Of a DNA stretch of 6,968 nucleotides, positions 1 to 4,613 are shown piece after piece. The notes below the pieces were generated by a model. The model was not told the DNA's origin. It saw nothing but the letters and a program-made list of their open reading frames with translations, and ran no database searches. Numbering within the stretch: position 1 is the first letter of the stretch; the number at the start of each line of letters is the position of its first letter. Source of the DNA: an uncultured Thermoleophilia bacterium (GTDB lineage Bacteria > Actinomycetota > Thermoleophilia > UBA2241); the NCBI GenBank assembly GCA_903921965.1, contig CAIXSE010000718.1:1-6968 (forward strand), given 5' to 3'. Both the position numbers and the translations under genes were made by a program.

Positions 1-888
1 CTCGACGCAGGTGCCGCCGAGCTGCTCGACGAGCGCGACCGTCTCGTCGAAGCGGGCGCGCACGCCGGGCTCGATGCCGGCGGCCAGGCACTCCTGCGGG
101 ATGCCGACACGGATGCCGTCCAGGCGCTCCGCGGACGGCAGGGCGACGGGCTCGGGCAGGGCCACGCTCGTGGCGTCGTTGCGGTCGTGGCCCACGATGT
201 GCTGCAGCAGCAGCGCGCAGTCGAACACGGAGCGCGTCAGCGGACCGATCTGGTCGAGCGAGCTGGCGAAGGCGACGAGGCCGTAGCGGCTCACGGCGCC
301 GTAGGTGGGCTTCATGCCGACGACGCCGCAGAGGGCGGCCGGCTGGCGGATGGAGCCGCCTGTGTCGCTGCCGAGCGCCCAGAGGGCCTCCCCGGCGGCG
401 ACGGCGGCGGCGGAGCCGCCGCTGGAGCCGCCCGGCACCGTGCTCAGGTCCCAGGGGTTGTGCGTGGGGTGGAAGGCCGAGTTCTCGGTGCTGGAGCCCA
501 TGGCGAACTCGTCCATGTTCGTCTTGCCGAGCATGACCACGTGGTCGTCCCACACCTGGCGCACGGCCGTGGCCGTGTACACCGGCATGTAGTTGTGCAG
601 GATCTTCGAGGCGCACGTGGTGGTGACGCCCTCGGTGACCATGTTGTCCTTGATGGCGATGGGCAGGCCGGCCAGCGGGCCCCGCATCGCCTGCATCTCG
701 CGGTCGACCTTGGTGGAGTACTTCGCCGTGTTGTCGGGCGTGAGGCGGACGTACGCCTTGACCTTGCCCTCGACCCTGTCGATCTGGTCGAGGTACACCT
801 TGGCCAGCTCGGCGGCGGAGATCTCCCCGTCCACCAGCAGGCGCTTGGCCTCGCGGGCCTTGAGGCGCAGCGCGTCCACGCCGGTCAC
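1..888 (-). CDS. gatA: Asp-tRNA(Asn)/Glu-tRNA(Gln) amidotransferase subunit A, 3' end cut by window
   Basis: This is the amidase subunit of the cytoplasmic GatCAB complex. It releases ammonia from glutamine, which is used to convert Glu-tRNA(Gln) to Gln-tRNA(Gln) and/or Asp-tRNA(Asn) to Asn-tRNA(Asn). I read 296 codons; the family is usually about 480-490 residues, so roughly the last 190 lie beyond base 1. The amidase-signature Ser-cisSer-Lys triad is visible: Lys80 in IAIKDN, Ser155 in PGGSSGGS, and Ser179 in SDTGGSIRQP, spaced as in known GatA proteins. The stretch LGKTNMDEFAMGSSTENSAF (120-139) is typical. The start is the GTG at 886-888, which overlaps the gatC TGA in the sequence GTGA and so implies translational coupling. 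A second in-frame GTG lies three codons further in (877-879). No truncation or frameshift is visible. The identification is firm; which tRNA is the in vivo substrate cannot be read from this sequence. Confidence 0.97.
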   Translation of the reverse strand, partial: MTGVDALRLKAREAKRLLVDGEISAAELAKVYLDQIDRVEGKVKAYVRLTPDNTAKYSTKVDREMQAMRGPLAGLPIAIKDNMVTEGVTTTCASKILHNYMPVYTATAVRQVWDDHVVMLGKTNMDEFAMGSSTENSAFHPTHNPWDLSTVPGGSSGGSAAAVAAGEALWALGSDTGGSIRQPAALCGVVGMKPTYGAVSRYGLVAFASSLDQIGPLTRSVFDCALLLQHIVGHDRNDATSVALPEPVALPSAERLDGIRVGIPQECLAAGIEPGVRARFDETVALVEQLGGTCVE

Positions 889-1166
889 CCCATCCTCGGC
901 ACGCGGAAGCAGTCGTCGCTCACGGCGGGGGCGTTGCGCAGCGCCTCGGAGCGCTCCAGGCTCGGGCGCGGCCGGTCGGCGCGCATCACGTTGGCCACGT
1001 CGAGCACGTGCGCGGTGGGCCGCACCGCGGCGATGTCGAGCTCGCTCATCTTGTCGATGTGGGCGAGGATCTTGGCCAGCTCCCCGGCCATGCGCGCCAC
1101 TTCGTCCTGTTCGAGACGCAGCCGGGCGAGCTTCGCGACGTAGCGGACGTCGTCTTCACCGATCAT
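885..1166 (-). CDS. gatC: Asp-tRNA(Asn)/Glu-tRNA(Gln) amidotransferase subunit C
   Basis: This is a small, 93-residue subunit that stabilises the GatA-GatB interface in the tRNA-dependent amidotransferase. Family length is about 95-100 residues. The N-terminal helix DVRYVAKLARLRL (6-18) is the usual GatC opening (V..vA.LarL.l). It is followed by a helical stretch ending in ILAHIDKMSELD (32-43) and by the C-terminal pattern LRNAPAVSDDCFRVPRMG, which resembles the conserved 'R.D....s..r...l.NAP....g.f.VP' tail. The ATG start is supported by an AGGAGG site seven bases upstream. gatC comes first in the transcript and overlaps gatA by four bases, so the order is gatC-gatA; gatB, often the next gene, would be outside the window. 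The unit is probably expressed constitutively as a housekeeping gene from the promoter at 1208-1236. Confidence 0.96.
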   Translation of the reverse strand: MIGEDDVRYVAKLARLRLEQDEVARMAGELAKILAHIDKMSELDIAAVRPTAHVLDVANVMRADRPRPSLERSEALRNAPAVSDDCFRVPRMG

Positions 1167-1173
1167 GGTGTGG

Positions 1174-1179
1174 CCTCCT
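1174..1179 (-). promoter_or_regulatory. Ribosome binding site of gatC
   Basis: A full AGGAGG on the minus strand lies seven bases before the gatC ATG at 1164-1166. It fixes that start. Confidence 0.85.
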
Positions 1180-1207
1180 GCGAGGGTCCGCGAAAAGCGG
1201 GACGGCT

Positions 1208-1236
1208 ATGGTACTCCAGCCCTCCGGGGGAGACAA
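1208..1236 (-). promoter_or_regulatory. Putative housekeeping-type promoter of gatC-gatA
   Basis: On the minus strand TTGTCT (1231-1236) and TACCAT (1208-1213) are separated by exactly 17 bases, which fits a primary-sigma -35/-10 pair. Transcription would start near 1201 and leave a leader of about 35 nt before gatC. The -35 box lies inside the T-rich tail of the csp terminator. The promoter is inferred from sequence only. Confidence 0.6.
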
Positions 1237-1274
1237 GAAAGGGCCCGCCGGCTGCTTCTGCAGCCGGCGGGCCC
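1231..1274 (-). terminator. Intrinsic terminator of the cold-shock gene
   Basis: This is a perfect 15-bp inverted repeat (arms 1241-1255 and 1260-1274) with a four-base loop, AGAA in the minus-strand RNA. In that orientation it is followed directly by TTTCTTGTCT. A long GC stem, tight loop and T-rich tail 17 bases beyond the csp stop make a textbook rho-independent terminator. The opposite strand has no matching T tract, so the element works mainly for the minus strand. Confidence 0.88.
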
Positions 1275-1290
1275 CTGCGATCGTCACTCG

Positions 1291-1491
1291 TCAGATGGGA
1301 CGGACCGTGGAAGCCTGAAGCCCCTTGTCGCCCTCGGTGATCTCGAACTCGACCTTCTGGCCCTGGACGAGCGTCTTGTAGCCGTCCATGGTGATCTCGG
1401 AGTAGTGCACGAACAGGTCGTCACCGTCTTCCCGCTCGATGAAGCCGTACCCCTTCTCGTTGCTGAACCACTTCACGGTCCCCTGCGCCAC
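1291..1491 (-). CDS. csp: Cold-shock domain protein (CspA family)
   Basis: The product is a 66-residue single OB-fold protein that binds single-stranded RNA and DNA and acts as an RNA chaperone. Both nucleic-acid binding motifs are present: KGYGFI (13-18, RNP1) and DLFVHY (25-30, RNP2, with Tyr where Phe is more usual). The opening [16 protein letters not shown] and the ending [10 protein letters not shown] are diagnostic for the family, and 65-70 residues is the normal length. The start is GTG at 1489-1491, placed eight bases after a strong AAGGAGGAGG. Reading on to the ATG at 1581 would add 30 residues unlike the family and would start right at the promoter, so I reject it. The gene has its own promoter, leader and terminator and is probably monocistronic. 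Whether it is cold-induced or constitutive cannot be told. Confidence 0.96.
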   Translation of the reverse strand: MAQGTVKWFSNEKGYGFIEREDGDDLFVHYSEITMDGYKTLVQGQKVEFEITEGDKGLQASTVRPI

Positions 1492-1567
1492 GACTGCTGC
1501 CTCCTCCTTGAAGCTGAGCGCTGGCCCCGAAGGCCGTCGGTGCCCCCCATGTGGCGCCGCACGCGCG
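1492..1567 (-). promoter_or_regulatory. Leader (5' UTR) of csp with strong RBS and small hairpin
   Basis: About 75 nt separate the predicted transcription start from the GTG. The leader holds AAGGAGGAGG at 1500-1509, eight bases before the start. It also holds a short inverted repeat, GGCC-TTCGG-GGCC, at 1523-1535, and a self-complementary GC-rich stretch near its 5' end. Long structured leaders are common on cold-shock mRNAs, but no thermosensor fold can be proven here. Confidence 0.4.
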
Positions 1568-1572
1568 CGGCG

Positions 1573-1601
1573 AGCGTACACCCTGACCAGTAGTCTGTAA
1601 A
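1573..1601 (-). promoter_or_regulatory. Putative promoter of csp
   Basis: On the minus strand TTTACA (1596-1601) and TACGCT (1573-1578) are separated by exactly 17 bases. The site lies in an unusually AT-rich patch between the tetR stop (1621) and the csp leader. No terminator is visible between tetR and this promoter, so some read-through from tetR into csp is possible. Confidence 0.6.
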
Positions 1602-1620
1602 TGAACGTACTGAGGGCTTC

Positions 1621-2256
1621 TCAGGCGCCCGTCTCGCGGGCGAGGAGCTCCTCCCAGAGGCGGAAGAGGCGGTCCAGTCGCGCCGGGTCGGGATCGAGGA
1701 GTTCCTGTACGGCGAGGCCGTCGATCATCGCGACCATGAGAGAGGCCACGTCGCGGCGCCGCGCGACGGCGGCGTCCTCGTCGCCCGCTGCGGCGGGGCC
1801 GGCGGCCTCGCCCGCCATGCCGGCCGAGTAGAGGTCGCGGTACCACTCGTAGAGAGCCGCGACCCTGGCCCGGAGGTCGGCCTCCTGGACCACGTGCGGC
1901 AGCAGGGCGAAGAAGTCGCGGAACGCGTCGCGGTCGTCCGCGAGCTGACGGTCGGCGGCGACGAGCGCGTGCACGCGCCCGGACGTGGAGGGCAGCCCGC
2001 TGGCCCGCGCGACCGCCGCGAGACTCTGGTCGTGAGCGAGCGAGTCGACCACTGCCGCGACCAGCGCCGACTTGCTGCCGAAGTGGTACCGCACCGCGTC
2101 GCGATAGGCGCCGGCCTCGGCCGCGACCGCCTCGACGGTGAGCGCCTGGAAGCCGCCGCGTGCCAGCAGCACCCGCGCGGCGGCCACCAGTTTCGCCGCG
2201 ACCGGCGAGAGCCCGGCCGGCTCGCCGCCCCCCGTCGTTGCAGTCCCGTCGCTCAC
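1621..2256 (-). CDS. TetR-family transcriptional regulator, divergent from patA
   Basis: This is a probable ligand-responsive DNA-binding repressor of 211 residues, within the usual 190-230 range. The N-terminal DNA-binding domain spans about residues 17-65. Its helix-turn-helix reads LTVEAVAAEAGAYRDAVRYHFGS (39-61), with the hallmark 'T...iA..aG.....v.yHF.sK..L'. The rest is a helical ligand and dimer domain. Its end, VAMIDGLAVQELLDPD (175-190), recalls the BetI-like TetR C-terminal family. I chose the GTG at 2254-2256, preceded by AGGGGGA nine bases upstream. The ATG at 2305-2307 would put 17 extra residues across the predicted -10 box. The gene stands head-to-head with patA across 91 bp, so control of patA and of itself, with a polyamine or catabolite as effector, is the likely role. 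That is inference from position. The stop lies only 20 bp before the csp promoter. Confidence 0.9.
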   Translation of the reverse strand: MSDGTATTGGGEPAGLSPVAAKLVAAARVLLARGGFQALTVEAVAAEAGAYRDAVRYHFGSKSALVAAVVDSLAHDQSLAAVARASGLPSTSGRVHALVAADRQLADDRDAFRDFFALLPHVVQEADLRARVAALYEWYRDLYSAGMAGEAAGPAAAGDEDAAVARRRDVASLMVAMIDGLAVQELLDPDPARLDRLFRLWEELLARETGA

Positions 2257-2272
2257 GAGATAGAGTCCCCCT

Positions 2273-2292
2273 GTTCGGTCGGTTGTACGAAC
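2273..2292. promoter_or_regulatory. Inverted repeat GTTCG-N10-CGAAC, candidate operator
   Basis: Five-base arms at 2273-2277 and 2288-2292 are perfectly complementary and spaced ten bases apart. They lie just upstream of the patA -10 and next to the tetR -10. A 20-bp footprint is a common TetR operator size, but the arms are short and the centre is not symmetric. Confidence 0.35.
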
Positions 2293-2305
2293 TATACCGC
2301 AAAAC

Positions 2306-2321
2306 ACCGGATTCCTCCGGT
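2306..2321. promoter_or_regulatory. Perfect palindrome ACCGGA-TTCC-TCCGGT, candidate TetR operator
   Basis: This is a six-base perfect inverted repeat with a four-base spacer, at the predicted start of patA transcription and between the promoter and the ribosome binding site. A repressor bound here would block patA directly. The regulator is presumed to be the adjacent TetR protein. Confidence 0.5.
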
Positions 2322-2336
2322 CAATCAGCCAGAGTC

Positions 2337-2343
2337 AGGGGGA
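2337..2343 (+). promoter_or_regulatory. Ribosome binding site of patA
   Basis: AGGGGGA lies four bases before the ATG at 2348-2350. It is a slightly close but usable site and identical in sequence to the one used by tetR. Confidence 0.6.
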
Positions 2344-2347
2344 CCTC

Positions 2348-3739
2348 ATGGACGAGCGGCTCAAGCAGGACGCGCTTCGCGAATCGACGAAGGCGCTGGA
2401 GCTGATGGCCAAGCCCACGCTCGACGCGGACGAGCAGCAGGCGGTCGTGGACGACTGCGTGCGCACCTTCCAGGAATTCGTCAATCCGGGCATCCTCGAG
2501 TACCGCAAATCGTGTTCGACCGACTACACGTCCGTGGAGTGGCGCGACGAGGGCAACGTCTTCTACGACATCCACGGCAAGGAGTTCATCGACTGCCTCG
2601 GCGGCTACGGCATCTACATGCTCGGGCACCGCCACCCGACCGTGCTCAAAGCCGTGATCGACCAGCTCGGTCACCAGGCCCTGCACTCGCAGGAGCTGCT
2701 CGACCCCATGCGCGGGTACGCCAGCGAGCTGCTCGCCATGCTCACGCCCGGCGACCTCCAGTACAGCTTCTTCTGCAACTCCGGCACCGAGGCCAACGAG
2801 GGCGCCCTCAAGCTCGCCAAGCTTCACGGCAAGCGCAAGAAGGCGAACCACAGCAACGGCATCATCAGCTGCCTGCGCGGCTTCCACGGCAAGTCCTTCG
2901 GCAGCCTCAGCGTGACCGGCAAGGCCGCCTGGCGCGAGCCCTTCTACCCGCTCGCGCCCAACGTGCGCTTCATCCCCTACGGCGACGCCGACGCGCTGCA
3001 CAAGGAGCTGAAGGTCTGCGACACCATCGGCATGGACGTCTCGGCGTTCATCGCCGAGCCCGTGCAGGGCGAGGCCGGCGCGCACGTACCGCCCGACGAC
3101 TTCTTCCCCAGGGTGCGCGAGATCTGCGACGAGTGGGGCATCCTCTTCATCGCCGACGAGGTGCAGACCGGCATGGGCCGCACCGGCACGCTGTGGGGCA
3201 TCGACCACTGGGGCGTGGCGCCGGACATCATGACGCTGGGCAAGGCGCTCGGCGGCGCCGTGATCCCGGTGGGCTGCTTCATCTCCACACCCGAGGTCTT
3301 CGAGCCGCTCATGGAGAACCCGTACATGCACACCACCACGTTCGGCGGGAACCCCGTGGCCACGTCGGCCGTCATCGGCGCCCTGCACGCCACGCTCACG
3401 GAGGACATCCCGAAGCAGGCGGCGGACAAGGGCGCCTGGCTCAAGGCGCGGTTCCTGGAGCTGCAGCAGAAGTACCCGGACCTGCTCGAGGAGGTCCGCG
3501 GCCTGGGTCTGCTCATCGGGCTCGAGTACACGAGCGAGGAGGCCGGCTACGCGGTGGCCACCGGCCTCTTCGGCGAGGGCGTGCTCACCGGCGGTACGCT
3601 GTTCAGCGCCAAGACGTTCCGCATCGAGCCGCCGGCGACGCTGACGCAGCACGAGATGGACGAGATCGTCCGCCGGCTGGACCTCGTGATGGGCCGCGTC
3701 GACGCGCAGCGCAAGGAGGGCGCGCTCGTCGCGCACTGA
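2348..3739 (+). CDS. patA: Putrescine aminotransferase (class III, PLP-dependent, YgjG/PatA type)
   Basis: It transfers the terminal amino group of putrescine, and probably cadaverine, to 2-oxoglutarate, giving 4-aminobutanal (cyclising to 1-pyrroline) and glutamate in the cytoplasm. It is a 463-residue class III aminotransferase; E. coli YgjG, as I recall it, is about 459. Visible landmarks are the PLP-phosphate loop NSGTEANEGALKLAK (144-158), FHGKS (179-183), AEPVQGEAG (236-244), the PLP-ring Asp270 in IADEVQTGMGRTG, Schiff-base Lys299 in LGKALGG, and TTTFGGNP (329-336). Features beyond the generic fold match YgjG: the N-terminal arm 'ALELMAKPTLD' and 'FVNPGILEYRKS' (44-55), FIDCLGGYGI (80-89), LHSQELLDP (112-120) and RIEPPATLT (425-433). 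I therefore prefer putrescine over ornithine or GABA as substrate. The ATG follows AGGGGGA by four bases. It is a single-gene unit, divergent from tetR and convergent with the SDR gene. The usual 4-aminobutanal dehydrogenase is not in the window. Confidence 0.9.
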   Translation: MDERLKQDALRESTKALELMAKPTLDADEQQAVVDDCVRTFQEFVNPGILEYRKSCSTDYTSVEWRDEGNVFYDIHGKEFIDCLGGYGIYMLGHRHPTVLKAVIDQLGHQALHSQELLDPMRGYASELLAMLTPGDLQYSFFCNSGTEANEGALKLAKLHGKRKKANHSNGIISCLRGFHGKSFGSLSVTGKAAWREPFYPLAPNVRFIPYGDADALHKELKVCDTIGMDVSAFIAEPVQGEAGAHVPPDDFFPRVREICDEWGILFIADEVQTGMGRTGTLWGIDHWGVAPDIMTLGKALGGAVIPVGCFISTPEVFEPLMENPYMHTTTFGGNPVATSAVIGALHATLTEDIPKQAADKGAWLKARFLELQQKYPDLLEEVRGLGLLIGLEYTSEEAGYAVATGLFGEGVLTGGTLFSAKTFRIEPPATLTQHEMDEIVRRLDLVMGRVDAQRKEGALVAH

Positions 3740-3759
3740 GCGCACGACGGAGTGCACGT

Positions 3760-3795
3760 GGAGGGCGGGGCGGCCGCAGGGCCTCCCCGCCCTCC
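3760..3795. terminator. Two-way hairpin between convergent patA and SDR genes
   Basis: GGAGGGCGGGG (3760-3770) pairs perfectly with CCCCGCCCTCC (3785-3795). Inside the loop a second stem GGCC (3772-3775)/GGCC (3780-3783) extends the structure, and CGTG/CACG just outside could lengthen it with a small bulge. It fills the 69-bp gap between the two stops. Neither strand has a T tract, so it is either a U-less terminator or a protective 3' end shared by both transcripts. Confidence 0.6.
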
Positions 3796-3808
3796 CGCAC
3801 GTCCGCCC

Positions 3809-4597
3809 TCAGGCCCGCTCGGCGTTGCCGTCCACGAGCAGCGCCTGGCCGGAGATCCTCGCCCCGGCGTCCGACGCCACGAACATGATGAGCGCGGCGA
3901 CGTCGTCGGCCGTGACCATGGTGCGCAGCGACACCGCCTCCACGCGCTCGGCGTAGACGTCGTCGTAGCTCACGCCGCGGTTCTGCGCCTCCAGGGCGAT
4001 CACCCTGCGGATGCGCTCGCCCTCCACGTCCCCGGGGCAGATCGCGTTCGCGCGGATCCCGTGGGGTCCGAGCTCCATGGCCAGGGTCTTCACCAGGCCG
4101 ATCAGGGCCCACTTGGTGGCCACGTACGGCGCCCTGAAGGGCAGCCCCATCGTCCCCGCGTTCGAGGACATGACCACGAGCGACCCGCCGCCGGCCTCCT
4201 TCAGGAGCGGCACGGCGGCGCGCACGCAGAGGAAGGCGCCGGTGAGGTTCACGTCGAGCGTCCGGCGCCACCCCTCCAGGTCCATCTCGTCCACCGGCGC
4301 CGCCGGGCCCGCGACGCCGGCGTTGTTCACGAGCACGTCGAGCCCGCCGAGCCGCTCCCGGGCCTCGGCGAAGAGTCGCGCGACGTCGCGGGGATCCGCC
4401 ACGTCGGCCGGCGTGCCGCCGATCCCCGGGTGCCCGGCGAGGTACGCCTCCAGGGCCTCGGGCTCACGGTCGCAGACATGCACGGCGGCCCCGGCCTCGG
4501 CGAAGCGTGCCGCCACGGTCGCGCCGATGCCCGTGGCCGCCGCCGTGACGACCACCCTCTTGCCGCGGATGGACGCCGGGGCGTCGTCGTACGTCAT
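3809..4597 (-). CDS. SDR-family NAD(P)-dependent oxidoreductase
   Basis: This is a classical short-chain dehydrogenase/reductase of 262 residues (family about 250) that oxidises a secondary alcohol or reduces a ketone. The cofactor loop reads TAAATGIG (18-25), with Ala19 in place of the first Gly of TGxxxGxG. Asp43 at the end of the second strand (VHVCDRE) favours NAD(H) over NADP(H). NNAG is at 91-94. The catalytic residues are Asn117 (DVNLTG), Ser145 (VVMSSNAG), Tyr158 and Lys162 (YVATK). The late segment NAICPGDVEGERI (184-196) follows the usual 'N.i.PG.v.t' element. The ATG start has AGGAGG six bases before it; a longer start at 4645 would overlap the upstream gene and lacks support. It lies 16 bp after the acyl-CoA synthetase stop, so the two are co-transcribed and probably share a pathway. 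The substrate is not evident; 3-hydroxybutyrate-type or other hydroxyacyl compounds are only possibilities. Confidence 0.92.
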   Translation of the reverse strand: MTYDDAPASIRGKRVVVTAAATGIGATVAARFAEAGAAVHVCDREPEALEAYLAGHPGIGGTPADVADPRDVARLFAEARERLGGLDVLVNNAGVAGPAAPVDEMDLEGWRRTLDVNLTGAFLCVRAAVPLLKEAGGGSLVVMSSNAGTMGLPFRAPYVATKWALIGLVKTLAMELGPHGIRANAICPGDVEGERIRRVIALEAQNRGVSYDDVYAERVEAVSLRTMVTADDVAALIMFVASDAGARISGQALLVDGNAERA

Positions 4598-4603
4598 CTG
4601 CGA

Positions 4604-4609
4604 CCTCCT
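4604..4609 (-). promoter_or_regulatory. Ribosome binding site of the SDR gene
   Basis: AGGAGG lies six bases before the ATG at 4595-4597, inside the 16-bp gap after the synthetase stop. It selects this start over the longer reading frame. Confidence 0.85.
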
Positions 4610-4613
4610 CTCG

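Larger units (their letters stand above)
2257..2347. promoter_or_regulatory. Divergent control region between tetR and patA
   Basis: This 91-bp region carries -10-like boxes facing both ways and sharing bases: TATAGT on the minus strand (2291-2296) for tetR and TATACC on the plus strand (2293-2298) for patA. Neither has a good -35 at 16-18 bp, which suggests weak or activator-dependent promoters. Both genes have the same ribosome-binding sequence, AGGGGGA (2266-2272 minus, 2337-2343 plus). With the patA -10 as given, transcription would start near 2305, directly at the ACCGGA-TCCGGT palindrome. All assignments are by eye. Confidence 0.5.

Noticed and set aside
1180..1300. Possible small RNA gene in the csp-gat gap
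   Set aside because: The only structure is the csp terminator hairpin, and the remaining bases are explained by the gat promoter and leader.
1492..1581. Extended 96-residue form of the cold-shock protein starting at the ATG 1579-1581
   Set aside because: The additional 30 residues do not resemble the family and begin at the predicted -10 box; the internal GTG has a strong Shine-Dalgarno site.
1421..2302. A 293-codon minus-strand frame overlapping tetR and csp
   Set aside because: It is an Arg/Gly-rich shifted frame of tetR that ends inside csp in the wrong frame; tetR and csp themselves have clear family motifs.
2257..2307. Longer TetR start at the ATG 2305-2307
   Set aside because: It would place the coding start upstream of the predicted -10 box, lacks a good ribosome site, and the GTG at 2254-2256 has AGGGGGA at good spacing.
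2321..3757. A 478-codon open frame antisense to patA
   Set aside because: It mirrors patA codons on the opposite strand, has low-complexity Val/Leu/Ala/Arg/His composition, no ribosome site and no family features.
1894..3888. A 664-codon open frame on the plus strand running through tetR and patA
   Set aside because: It is Arg/Gly/Pro/His-rich with no recognisable domain, overlaps two well-identified genes and is the usual by-product of very high GC content.
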